Shown here in pieces: positions 35,844 to 44,422 of a DNA stretch of 64,000 nucleotides. How positions within the stretch are numbered: position 1 is the first letter of the stretch; every line of letters begins with the position of its first letter. The translations under genes and the position numbers were made by a program. Under the pieces are notes generated by a model. The model saw only the letters and a program-made list of their open reading frames with translations, did no database searches and was not told the DNA's origin. Origin of the DNA: Hyphomicrobiales bacterium (lineage in GTDB: Bacteria > Pseudomonadota > Alphaproteobacteria > Rhizobiales > Rhizobiaceae); the NCBI GenBank assembly GCA_900473185.1, contig UCKU01000006.1:340458-404457 (forward strand). The letters are read 5' to 3'.

Positions 35844-37100
35844 ATGCTGAAGAAAAGCCTTGCCGCATTGGCGATATCTGCAGCCCTCTGGGGCGGCAGT
35901 GCGCATGCCGAAACAATTTCCGTATTTTGCTCACCGACGGAATTCGAGCTCTGCACGAACGTTGCCAACGCCTGGAAGGAAAAGACGGGCAACGAGGCCA
36001 AGATCAACAAGATGCCGGCGCTTCTGGACGATGCCATCCCGATCTATCAGCAGTTGCTCGCCGCCAAATCCAAGGACGTCGACGTCCTTTTCCTCGATGT
36101 GATCTGGCTCGGCATGTTCAAGAGCAACCTGCTCGACCTCAAGGCAATGATCCCTCAGGCAGACCAGGACAAGCATTTCGCCTCGACACTCAATGCGGCC
36201 AAGCTCGACGGCAATCTTATTGCCATGCCTGCCTATATGGATGTCGGGCTCATGTTCTACCGCAAAGACCTGCTCGAAAAATACGGCAAGCCGGCGCCCA
36301 AGACCTGGGACGAGCTTGCTGCCACCGCCAAGGAAATTCAGGACAAGGAACGGGCTGCAGGCTCGGCCGACATGTGGGGTTATGCCTGGCAGGCCAAGAG
36401 CTATGAAGGGCTGACCTGCGACGCGATCGAGCTTGTTGCTTCCAACGGTGGCGGCACCATCATTTCTGACGACGGAAAGGTGACCATCGACAACCCGCAG
36501 GCTGCCGCGGCGCTCGAAAAGGCGAAGGGCTGGATCGGCTCGATCAGCCCCGAGGGCGTCCTCAACTATGATGAGGAGCAGTCGCGCGCCGTCTTCGAAT
36601 CCGGCAACGCGGTCTTCCACCGCAATTGGCCTTATGTCTGGGGCACCTCGCATGAGAAGGGGAGCAATATCGTCGACAAGGTCGGCGTGATGCCTCTACC
36701 GGTCGGCAAGGAAGGCGAAAAGTCGAGCGGATGCCTTGGCCCGATGTATTATGGCGTCAACAAATACAGCGCCAAGCCCGAGGTGGCGGCCGACTTTGTG
36801 AACTTCATCACCGGCCCCGATATGCAGAAGATGCGTGCGCTGAAGGCGGCCCTCAACCCGTCGATCCAGGCGCTCTACAGCGATCCGGAAGTTCTTGAGA
36901 AGATACCCTTCCTCAAGGATAACCAGCAGGCCTTTGCCGATAGCGCCGTGCGCCCGTCCGGCTACACTGGCACCAGCTACAACCGCGTTTCGCAGGCTTT
37001 CTACCGTTCGGTTCATGACATGCTTTCCGGCGGTGCCGAGGTCAAGTCCAGCCTGACGTCGCTGGCCGGTCGGCTTGAGAAACTGAAGGAAAGCCGCTGA
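35844..37100 (+). CDS. Carbohydrate ABC transporter substrate-binding protein
   Basis: The 418-aa protein has a Sec signal (KSLAALAISAALWGGSAHA) and the SBP family 1 (MalE/trehalose-type) fold, with LLDDAIPIYQQLLAA, LFLDVIWLGMF and GNAVFHRNWPYVWGTS typical of trehalose/maltose-like binders (ThuE class). The start at 35844 has GAAGGGAAC upstream; the longer frame is not needed. It is the first gene of a five-gene operon. The family suggests a disaccharide or polyol, without certainty. Confidence 0.9.
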   Translation: MLKKSLAALAISAALWGGSAHAETISVFCSPTEFELCTNVANAWKEKTGNEAKINKMPALLDDAIPIYQQLLAAKSKDVDVLFLDVIWLGMFKSNLLDLKAMIPQADQDKHFASTLNAAKLDGNLIAMPAYMDVGLMFYRKDLLEKYGKPAPKTWDELAATAKEIQDKERAAGSADMWGYAWQAKSYEGLTCDAIELVASNGGGTIISDDGKVTIDNPQAAAALEKAKGWIGSISPEGVLNYDEEQSRAVFESGNAVFHRNWPYVWGTSHEKGSNIVDKVGVMPLPVGKEGEKSSGCLGPMYYGVNKYSAKPEVAADFVNFITGPDMQKMRALKAALNPSIQALYSDPEVLEKIPFLKDNQQAFADSAVRPSGYTGTSYNRVSQAFYRSVHDMLSGGAEVKSSLTSLAGRLEKLKESR

Positions 37101-37154
37101 CGCTCTTCGGATTTCCGGCGGCGGCAACGGTCCGCGACCGGAACGCGTCACTGC

Positions 37155-37178
37155 CTCGCCACCAATCACGGTGGCGAG
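37155..37178 (+). promoter_or_regulatory. Intergenic hairpin after the binding-protein gene
   Basis: Arms ctcgccacc (37155-37163) and ggtggcgag (37170-37178) form a 9-bp stem with a 6-nt loop between the binding-protein and ATPase genes. It probably stabilises or attenuates the transcript, lowering ATPase relative to binding-protein synthesis. Its sequence differs from the two palindromes at 25.4 and 47.2 kb. Confidence 0.6.
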
Positions 37179-37209
37179 CCCTCTGCCGTCTCATACCCTC
37201 AGGTGAAAA

Positions 37210-38304
37210 ATGGCATCGGTTTCGCTCGAATCCGTTTCGAAGAATTTTGGTACGCATGCTGTTATCCAGAATGTTGACCTGCAGATCGTCGACGGCGAGT
37301 TTGTCGTTTTTGTCGGTCCCTCCGGTTGCGGCAAGTCAACGCTTTTGCGCATCGTCGCCGGCCTGATCTCCGCATCGAAGGGTGTGGTGAAGATCGGCGG
37401 CGACGACGTGACTGATGTGCCTGCGTCCAGGAGAGGTGTCGCCTTCGTCTTCCAGTCTTACGCGCTCTATCCGCATATGAACGTTGCGCGCAATATCGGC
37501 TTCGCGCTTGAGACCCTCGGCATGAACAGGGCCGCTATCAGCGAGAAGGTGAGGTCGGTCGCACGCATGCTGAAGGTCGATCATCTGCTCGAACGCCGGC
37601 CCCGCGAGCTGTCCGGCGGACAGCGCCAGCGCGTGGCGATCGGTCGTGCCTTGGTGCGCCAGCCCGAAATCTTCCTCTTCGATGAGCCGCTGTCCAATCT
37701 CGACTCGGATCTGCGAATGGAAATGCGCATGGAGATCGCCAAGCTCCACGACGATCTGAAGACGACAATGATCTATGTGACCCATGACCAATCGGAAGCG
37801 ATGACGCTTGCCGACCGGATCGTCGTCCTCAATCACGGACGCATTGAGCAGGTCGGCACGCCGAAGGAACTCTACCACACTCCTGACAACCGGTTTGTCG
37901 CAGGCTTCATCGGCAGTCCCCGCATGAACTTCCTGCCCGTGCAGACAACATCAGCCAAAGTGACCGGACCGGGCGGCCTCGTCATCGAAGCGGGCAGCGA
38001 GGGTCAAACCATCACCGAAATCGGCATACGGTCGGAAGCGATCCAGCTGGTGGCGGCAGGGGACGGACGAATGACCTGCATGCTCGAACGTATCGAGGAT
38101 CTTGGCCACGAGCATTTCGCCTATTGCCGCATCAACGGCGACGTCATCTGGGTCGTCCGCGTCAATGTCGAGCCGCCGAGGGAACTGATCGGCAAGGAGG
38201 TCGGCCTGAATTTCCAGGATGCCTCGATCTTTGCCTTCGCCGCCGACGGAAGGCGGCTCATTCTCAACCGCCAGGCCGGCGTGATCAAAGGAGCGCGGCA
38301 ATGA
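37210..38304 (+). CDS. Carbohydrate ABC transporter ATP-binding protein (MalK/UgpC type)
   Basis: This 364-aa ATPase has Walker A (GPSGCGKST), the signature LSGGQRQR, Walker B (IFLFDEPLSNLDS) and a C-terminal TOBE-type regulatory extension (about 240-364) as in MalK/UgpC. The ATG at 37210 has CAGGTGAAAA upstream. It overlaps by 4 nt the following permease start. It is the energising subunit of the operon. Confidence 0.93.
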   Translation: MASVSLESVSKNFGTHAVIQNVDLQIVDGEFVVFVGPSGCGKSTLLRIVAGLISASKGVVKIGGDDVTDVPASRRGVAFVFQSYALYPHMNVARNIGFALETLGMNRAAISEKVRSVARMLKVDHLLERRPRELSGGQRQRVAIGRALVRQPEIFLFDEPLSNLDSDLRMEMRMEIAKLHDDLKTTMIYVTHDQSEAMTLADRIVVLNHGRIEQVGTPKELYHTPDNRFVAGFIGSPRMNFLPVQTTSAKVTGPGGLVIEAGSEGQTITEIGIRSEAIQLVAAGDGRMTCMLERIEDLGHEHFAYCRINGDVIWVVRVNVEPPRELIGKEVGLNFQDASIFAFAADGRRLILNRQAGVIKGARQ

Positions 38305-39191
38305 GTGCCCGGCTCGCCCGCCGCGACCATCGTGCGGCCTGGCTGTTTCTGCTGCCGGTCATCGTGGTCATGCTGGTCGTCGCCCTCTGGCCGCTCGGCC
38401 GCACCTTCTTCTTCGCTTTCACCGATGCCTATCTTGACGATCCCTCCGTCTATTCAATGACAGGGGTCGACAACTTCCTTGAGGTCATCAACGACCGCAG
38501 CTGGTGGATTGCCGTCAAGAACACGCTGATCTTCACGGTCATCTCGGTGGCGATCGAGACAGTTCTCGGGCTGGCGATAGCGCTTCTCGTCAATGAAGCC
38601 ATTCCCGGCCGCGGGCTGGCGCGCGCCGCCATCCTCGTGCCCTGGGCCATCCCGGTCGTCGTCTCGACGAAGATCTGGGAATGGATGCTGAACGACCAGT
38701 TCGGCGTTATCAATAAGGTCATCATCGGGCTCGGCCTCGTCGATCATGGCATCCCCTGGACGGCGAGCGGATCGCTGCTGATGGGCGTCGTGATCTTCGT
38801 CGACGTGTGGATGACGACCCCGTTCATGGTTCTGCTCATCCTGGCGGGCCTGCAACTGATATCCTCGGAGATATTCGAGGCAGCGGAGGTCGATGGCATT
38901 CCGGCATGGAAGCGCTTCTGGTCGATCACCCTGCCGATGCTGCGCCCAGCGATCGGTGTGGCGGTCCTCTTCCGCGCCCTCGATGCGCTCAGGATGTTCG
39001 ACCTCGCCTATGTGATGGCTGCGAGCAACGAGAGCGTCATGACCGTCTCCATTTACGCGCGCGACCGGCTGATCAGCTTCCAGGAGCTCGGCATCGGCTC
39101 GGCGGCATCGACCTGGGTCTTCCTGCTCGTCGCGCTTGTCGCCATCATCATCATCGGGGTCCTTCGCCTCGACAGAGCCGCGGGGACCTGA
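38301..39191 (+). CDS. Carbohydrate ABC transporter permease (MalF type)
   Basis: The 296-aa inner-membrane protein has six spans and the EAA loop EAAEVDGIPAWKRFWSITLP. The start at 38301 overlaps the ATPase stop (ATGA) and has AAAGGAGCG upstream. It pairs with the next permease to form the channel. Confidence 0.92.
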   Translation: MSARLARRDHRAAWLFLLPVIVVMLVVALWPLGRTFFFAFTDAYLDDPSVYSMTGVDNFLEVINDRSWWIAVKNTLIFTVISVAIETVLGLAIALLVNEAIPGRGLARAAILVPWAIPVVVSTKIWEWMLNDQFGVINKVIIGLGLVDHGIPWTASGSLLMGVVIFVDVWMTTPFMVLLILAGLQLISSEIFEAAEVDGIPAWKRFWSITLPMLRPAIGVAVLFRALDALRMFDLAYVMAASNESVMTVSIYARDRLISFQELGIGSAASTWVFLLVALVAIIIIGVLRLDRAAGT

Positions 39192-39196
39192 GCGAC

Positions 39197-40075
39197 ATGG
39201 CCGATGCAATCATCCCGAAGACCGTGCGCAAGCCTGCCTCCTACTTCCGGATGCGGCGCCGCGCCGTGCGAAGCCTCCAGTTCCTGGCCCTTCTGCTCGT
39301 CCTGTTCTACACGCTGTTTCCCTATTACTGGGCCTTCGTTTCCTCGACGAAGCAGGGTTCGGCGCTCTATCAATCCGCGCTGATGCCGGCGTTCGACTTC
39401 ACCTACTATCGCCAGCTGATCGACAATCCTGTTTTCATGGGCTCGCTTCTGAACTCGGCCTATGTCGCGGTCTCAACCACTTTCCTGTCGCTCGTCATCG
39501 GGCTCAGCGCCGCTTATGCACTGGGGCGCATCGACTTTCCGCAACGGCGCACTATTCTGATGATCGTGCTGATGATCTCGATCTTCCCGCAGGTCGTCGT
39601 TCTCTCCGGCATGTTCGAGCTGATCAACTGGATGGGTCTGTTCAACCGGCCAAGCGCGCTCGTCCTCACCTATCTTCTGTCGACCGTGCCCTTCACGACC
39701 TGGATCCTGACCACCTTCATCCGCGAGTTTCCAAGGGAGCTGGAAGAGGCTGCGATCATCGACGGCTGCTCACATTTTAGAATTCTGACGAAGATCCTGC
39801 TGCCGCTGATGGGACCTTCGCTCGCCAGCACGGGCATTCTTGCCTTCATTCTGGCGTGGAACGAGTTTCTCTTCGCGCTGACCTTCACCCTGACGGACGA
39901 AAACCGGACCGTGCCGGTTGCGATCGGCCTGATCGCAGGCAATAGCCGATACGAATATCCGTTCGGTCAGATCATGGCCGCATCCGTTACCGTAACGCTG
40001 CCGCTGATCATCATCGTGTTGATCTTCCAGAGACGTATCGTTGCCGGCCTGACGGCGGGCGCCATCAAAGGCTGA
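39197..40075 (+). CDS. Carbohydrate ABC transporter permease (MalG type)
   Basis: The 292-aa permease has six spans and the EAA loop EEAAIIDGCSHFRILTKILLP. The true start is the ATG at 39197, 5 nt after the previous stop; the frame from 38807 is a shadow. It completes the transport complex. Confidence 0.92.
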   Translation: MADAIIPKTVRKPASYFRMRRRAVRSLQFLALLLVLFYTLFPYYWAFVSSTKQGSALYQSALMPAFDFTYYRQLIDNPVFMGSLLNSAYVAVSTTFLSLVIGLSAAYALGRIDFPQRRTILMIVLMISIFPQVVVLSGMFELINWMGLFNRPSALVLTYLLSTVPFTTWILTTFIREFPRELEEAAIIDGCSHFRILTKILLPLMGPSLASTGILAFILAWNEFLFALTFTLTDENRTVPVAIGLIAGNSRYEYPFGQIMAASVTVTLPLIIIVLIFQRRIVAGLTAGAIKG

Positions 40076-40089
40076 CAAAGGAATAAACC

Positions 40090-40593
40090 ATGGACATGCT
40101 GGTAAAACTCTACGAGCTGAAGGCCGATCCTGAACTCGATGCGCGCATCGCCGAGCAGGGTATCACCATCCGGCGCGTCCTTGCGCCAGAGTTGAACGCT
40201 CTGACGACCTGGATCGAGCCGCGCTTCGGATCCGGCTGGGTCGCGGAAGCGACGGTTGCCACCATGCGCCAGCCGCCCACTTGCTTCATCGCAATCCAGA
40301 ACGACGAGCTCATCGGCTTTGCCTGCCACGAGGCAACCGCGAAGGGCTTCTTCGGGCCTACCGGCGTCGATACGGTCGCCCGCGGCAAAGGCGTTGGCCA
40401 CGCTCTGCTGCTGACCACGCTTCTCGATATGTACGCGCAGGGGTATGCCTACGGGGTAATCGGGGGCGCCGGTCCAATGGAGTTCTACCGTCGAAGCGTC
40501 GGGGCAGTTCCGATCGAAGGCTCGGAACCAGGCATCTATCGCGGCATGCTGCCACTTGCCGAGCCGAAAGGCATTTCGGAATCGGGCCACTAG
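40090..40593 (+). CDS. GNAT-family N-acetyltransferase
   Basis: This 167-aa protein has the GNAT fold with the acetyl-CoA motif VARGKGVGHALL (R-x-x-G-x-G) at about residues 99-110. The N-terminal 30 residues are an additional helix-strand unit. It sits 14 nt after the permease gene and is the last gene of the sugar ABC operon. Placement suggests it acetylates a transported amino sugar or its product, or protects against an amine by-product. The acceptor is unknown. Confidence 0.82.
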   Translation: MDMLVKLYELKADPELDARIAEQGITIRRVLAPELNALTTWIEPRFGSGWVAEATVATMRQPPTCFIAIQNDELIGFACHEATAKGFFGPTGVDTVARGKGVGHALLLTTLLDMYAQGYAYGVIGGAGPMEFYRRSVGAVPIEGSEPGIYRGMLPLAEPKGISESGH

Positions 40594-40808
40594 GTCTGGT
40601 CGAGACAACACCAAGAGACCGTCGCAAAGGTCGTGGCGACGATGAATGCAATGATTGCTGAGCCGGAACACGCCCAGCAATATTGTGAGGTGTCAGTTCA
40701 GGCTCTCATCCCTACAAGGTCGTAAAGATGATGTCATTACATGTCGCGGCACACCTTTCACCTTGCTGATGAGCGTTTGTCTTGCACTTTAATTTCCACA
40801 AATGAAAA

Positions 40809-40827
40809 GGGCGGCATAGTGCCGCCC
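40809..40827 (-). terminator. Terminator after the SH3/Arg-Asp repeat gene
   Basis: Arms gggcggca (40809-40816) and tgccgccc (40820-40827) with a 3-nt loop lie just past the minus-strand stop and are followed on the minus strand by TTTTC (40804-40808). This is a typical intrinsic terminator. Confidence 0.7.
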
Positions 40828-40833
40828 CTGTGA

Positions 40834-41673
40834 CTAGTTGTTGCAGTTGGGGTCGCCCGGATCACACGCACCGCGCGCTCTTCTTCGATCATTACCCGCG
40901 CCGCCATTATCGCCTCTGCGACGGATGTCACCGTTGTTGCTGTCGTCGCCTCCCCGACGTTGAAAGTCCCGGCGATCGCGGTAGCCGTTGTCATCGCCGC
41001 CGCGGCGGAAATCCGGCCTGCGATCGAATTGGGGGCCGCGATTTTCGTCACCGTTGGCTTCCGGCCTGCGGTTGTCTCGGTCGCGATTGAAATCAAACTG
41101 TCGGCGCTGATCGCGATCAAAGTCCTTCCGGCGATCAGCGTCCGGAGTGCGGCCTAGATCAGGGCTTCGATCAAATCCGCGACGTCCGTCAGTGTCTTGT
41201 CGTCGATCGAAGTCTGGCCGCCTATCGAAGTCTGGACGGTTGACGTCACGAGGCGGCGGGCGGTAAAAATCGGGGCCTCGACGCCACCGGTCACGGTCCC
41301 GATAAAAATCACGGTTGCGGTAATAGCGATCCCAATAATTGCCTACGCTGAAGACAACGGTCGGGATTCCAAGCGGGCGATAATATTCGGGTCCGACGTA
41401 AACACGCCGGCTTTGATACACCGCCTGAACATATCGTCCGGCGACCCAACCGCGACCACCGTAGAATTCGACATCACACCATGGCACGTCAGCAAGGCAA
41501 CCATGGATCTCGACAGATTCGCCAAGCGGGATAACGGCAACTGCGGGGTAGCTCGTGCTCGGACCTGCACGCATATTGACGTTCGCCGTCGAATAGCCTT
41601 CGGCGGCAGAGGCTATCGCAGGCGAGAGCAAGAGAAGGCCAGTTGCGCAGATTCTGAGAAGTGTATCTCTCAC
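40834..41673 (-). CDS. Exported SH3-domain protein with Arg/Asp repeats
   Basis: A GTG at 41673 has GGAG 6 nt upstream and opens a Sec signal peptide (RICATGLLLLSPAIASAAEG), so this start is preferred to the ATG at 41685. Residues about 28-85 form a bacterial SH3 domain (NVNMRAGPSTSYPAVAVIPLG and WCDVEFYGGRGWVAG). The rest is a highly charged tail of short units of the type R-R-P-D-F-D, very rich in Arg and Asp, ending in a Cys-x4-Pro-Asn-Cys-Asn motif. It should be periplasmic and bind cell-wall or another envelope polymer. About 279 aa. Confidence 0.78.
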   Translation of the reverse strand: MRDTLLRICATGLLLLSPAIASAAEGYSTANVNMRAGPSTSYPAVAVIPLGESVEIHGCLADVPWCDVEFYGGRGWVAGRYVQAVYQSRRVYVGPEYYRPLGIPTVVFSVGNYWDRYYRNRDFYRDRDRWRRGPDFYRPPPRDVNRPDFDRRPDFDRRQDTDGRRGFDRSPDLGRTPDADRRKDFDRDQRRQFDFNRDRDNRRPEANGDENRGPQFDRRPDFRRGGDDNGYRDRRDFQRRGGDDSNNGDIRRRGDNGGAGNDRRRARGACDPGDPNCNN

Positions 41674-41990
41674 ATTCAACTCCATTGGGGCCGCGCCGCC
41701 GTCTCGATCGAGAGCGGGCAGCTCCACATTGCGGTCAGGTGGAAAAAACGTAGCGCGTTCTGCCACTTAAGGTGTGACATTCATGCCCTCGTTTCTCTGA
41801 AAATAGATCTGTGGCAATGAACCTAGGTTGAACGCGCCAGTCATCGACTTGTTTATTTTTATACCTCTTAGGTATGGCCCTTCCCGGCGTCGGCGTTACT
41901 CCAATGGCAGGTTGGCCATCGTGACGCGCAAATTGATGGACTCGCGCGAAGTCGGAGCGTTCACTCGCGACCGTCGGACAACATCGAGTG
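41674..41990. other. Intergenic, no gene recognised
   Basis: About 316 nt. It contains the promoter region of the SH3 gene, with an AT-rich patch at 41850-41880, and the decayed 3' flank of a LysR tail. No ORF is convincing. Confidence 0.4.
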
Positions 41991-42311
41991 CTACGATCTC
42001 GCCTCACTCGCCAACCCGGGAATGCACCGCCGGCCCCTCACCTTCTTCAGCTCGAAACCGAGGTTCGGCAGATCCTGCGTCCATTCCGGCACGAAGCCGA
42101 TGCCAAGGCCGGCAGAAATCAGAGATACCGGTGAGAAGGTGTCGTCGCAGGTATAGGCGACATTGTCGGTCAGATCGTGCTCCTCGAACTTTTCCGCGAA
42201 ATACCTCTCGCCGTAGGAGAGGTTCTGGCGGAAAAACGAGATGATCTTTTCGCTCCTCAGATCCTCGATGTCGATCTCGTTCTTGCATGACAACGGGTGC
42301 TGCCCGGTCAC
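41991..42311 (-). pseudogene. LysR-family regulator C-terminal remnant (second copy)
   Basis: The frame carries IISFFRQNLSYGERYFAEKF, then CDDTFSPVSLISAGLGIGFV and the WTQDLPNLGFELKKV end, matching the dead LysR tail at 18313-18669. The N-terminal HTH is absent, and the end is out of frame after KKVRG. It lies 70 nt past the acetyltransferase stop on the same strand. Confidence 0.7.
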
Positions 42312-42381
42312 CTATCACCGGCAGTCGGCAAGAATCGTGGCCTTCTCCGGCAGCCGTTTTGACTTTCTAAAGCGCATCTAG

Positions 42382-43518
42382 TTAGAAATGCTCGCCGACC
42401 CAAGGTGCAGGCCCCGCGAACGCGCGGTCGAGCATCATGATTGCCTCGTCGGAACCATCGAGCCCGCCGGCATGGCGAAGGAAAGCGGCTGATCGAAAGC
42501 CAGTGTACAGGCTCGGAAGCTGTATGGCGTCGATGCTGACGGTCATCGCCGCGTGGCGATCCTGATTCACGGAAGCGATACCATCGACGATTGAAACGGA
42601 TAGGTGCTCTATATCCTGACCGTGGATTTCCAAGCTGAAATGCATATCGGCGCAGGCGTATCCTCTGCGCGACAATGCCTTGGCAGGATCCAGCAATTTG
42701 AGCAGAAATTCTTCCTGATGGGTCAGATGCCAGCCCTTGTCAGGCAACGCGAAAATCAGTGGATCATGGGGAGCGCCGTGCCAGCGCACGCGCGGATAGA
42801 CCGTCGAAAACGACCCGAGGAACTTGAGAATCTGACGGGATGCACTGCCGTTCAAGCTGGCATAATCCCTCAGAACGAGACAATCCGGGTCAGCGGTATC
42901 CAACAGGACATATCCGTCGTTCTGCCCAAAGACGAATGCGGAAGGTATTGAACTGGAGCGATCAAGGAGGCAATTCCAGTGCGCATCGCTACGGTCGAGC
43001 CGCCCGGCATCGATCCGGCAGGAACGGTCGTAAATGTCGCGGAGCACGCCGACCTCTTCCAGATCCAGCCGCGTCGATGCCGCCTCCTCTCGGACACGGT
43101 AGAGCTGTGCAGTTTCCGCCTCGTAGATGATTTCCGAGCCAGCGAGGTTGAAGCCGGCCTTCCGGTAGACCGGGCGTGACGATGCAAACAGGCTCGCGAT
43201 GAGCGCGCCGGCCCGCATCGCATCTTTGCATGCCGCTTCCAGAAGCACGCCCGCAAGCCCGGTTCCTCTGTGTTCGGGGCTGATTGCGACATGGGCGATA
43301 TTGGCCGCGGGAACCGCCTTGCCACCAAGCCAGTGGCCGGAGGGAAGCAGAGCCCAGACCGCGGCCTGCAGTCCATCGACCTCAAGAACGCGAAAATGCT
43401 CCAGACCGACCATGGAAACATAGTTCGTGGTGCGCGCTTCGTCGAAGGCAAAAGCCAGTCGATAGGCATCGAAAATGTATGGAAGGTCGTCTTGCGATGC
43501 AGATCGGGTAATCATCAT
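42382..43518 (-). CDS. Eis-like GNAT acetyltransferase
   Basis: The 378-aa product has the layout of Eis-family enzymes: an N-terminal GNAT unit with the acetyl-CoA site EHRGTGLAGVLLEA (about residues 88-101) and a second GNAT-like unit. The C-terminal third is SCP2-like (from about 290), and the chain ends in GEHF. A C-terminal Phe carboxylate serves as general base in the M. tuberculosis enzyme, so this end may be meaningful. The start at 43518 has GAGG upstream. It is the last gene of the nanE operon, 7 nt after the ROK kinase, suggesting acetylation of an amino sugar or an imported amine. A dead paralogue of its C-terminus lies at 22965-23145. Confidence 0.8.
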   Translation of the reverse strand: MMITRSASQDDLPYIFDAYRLAFAFDEARTTNYVSMVGLEHFRVLEVDGLQAAVWALLPSGHWLGGKAVPAANIAHVAISPEHRGTGLAGVLLEAACKDAMRAGALIASLFASSRPVYRKAGFNLAGSEIIYEAETAQLYRVREEAASTRLDLEEVGVLRDIYDRSCRIDAGRLDRSDAHWNCLLDRSSSIPSAFVFGQNDGYVLLDTADPDCLVLRDYASLNGSASRQILKFLGSFSTVYPRVRWHGAPHDPLIFALPDKGWHLTHQEEFLLKLLDPAKALSRRGYACADMHFSLEIHGQDIEHLSVSIVDGIASVNQDRHAAMTVSIDAIQLPSLYTGFRSAAFLRHAGGLDGSDEAIMMLDRAFAGPAPWVGEHF

Positions 43519-43525
43519 GAAATCC

Positions 43526-44407
43526 TCAGCAAGGAGCGTGTTGAATACGGGCTGCGAGGTCGCCAATCCCGAGGATGCCGGCCTTTGCTCCAAGCCTGGC
43601 TGGAAGCAATTTTGTCGGCTGCACCGGTCCGACAGCGCTCATGCCTTTTTGGACGCGGTCAAGGTAACCGTTCGCCAGGCCGATGCCCCCGCCGATGATG
43701 ATCCTCGGAGGATCGAGCATGAGTTGAATATTGCTGCACAGCCGCGCCATCCGGGATGCGGAGGCCTCGACAATAGCATCCGCCCACGGCTGACCGGCTT
43801 CAGCTTGAAGGAAGATCTGGCGCGCGTCCGCAGCATGGCCAAGACGGGCAGCTTCCGCAAACATCCAGCGACCGGACACTTCGTTTTCGAAGAACTGCGT
43901 ATCCTCCACGGATCGCGCCGTCAGCCCGAAATGTCCTGCCAGCCCGGTCATCAGGCGGCCGTTCGCGACGATACCGCCACCGACGCCGGTCGAAACGGTC
44001 AGGAAGACCAGATCTTCCCCTTCGCCAGCGCCAAAACGAAATTCCCCCCACGCCGCTGCCTGCGCATCGTTGATGGCTGTGACCGGCACCTGGAGAAGCT
44101 CGGACATTCTGGCCACAAGCGGATAGTCCTGCGGAATCCCAAGAGTTGACGGGTTCATAGCCGACCAGCAGCCATCCCGGACGAAGCCGGTGACGGCCAT
44201 GCCGACTGCGATGAAATTGCCCGGCAATTTGTGAGCAGCCCGCTTGATCGCATCAAGCCAGCGATCAGGCCCGTCGTGATGTGCCGTCGGCACAGTGACT
44301 TCAGCCTGAACCGCGTTGCCTGCTACTAGAGCCACAAGGGTCTTGGTGCCGCCGAGATCGACCGCAAGAACCGGACGCAGCCGATGATCGGAAGTGTCGC
44401 TATGCAT
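43526..44407 (-). CDS. nanK: ROK-family sugar kinase (N-acetylmannosamine kinase-like)
   Basis: This 293-aa protein has the ROK ATP-binding start (VLAVDLGGTKT) and VSTGVGGGIVANG loop, so it should phosphorylate an N-acyl hexosamine such as ManNAc to feed NanE. The usual zinc motif (GH-x-n-CxCGxxGC) is incomplete: GLAGHFGL keeps the His but the cysteine cluster is absent, as happens in some divergent ROK kinases. It lies between the ATPase and acetyltransferase genes in the operon. The name is by context and family. Confidence 0.75.
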   Translation of the reverse strand: MHSDTSDHRLRPVLAVDLGGTKTLVALVAGNAVQAEVTVPTAHHDGPDRWLDAIKRAAHKLPGNFIAVGMAVTGFVRDGCWSAMNPSTLGIPQDYPLVARMSELLQVPVTAINDAQAAAWGEFRFGAGEGEDLVFLTVSTGVGGGIVANGRLMTGLAGHFGLTARSVEDTQFFENEVSGRWMFAEAARLGHAADARQIFLQAEAGQPWADAIVEASASRMARLCSNIQLMLDPPRIIIGGGIGLANGYLDRVQKGMSAVGPVQPTKLLPARLGAKAGILGIGDLAARIQHAPC

Positions 44408-44422
44408 CGAACATGTCCTTCC

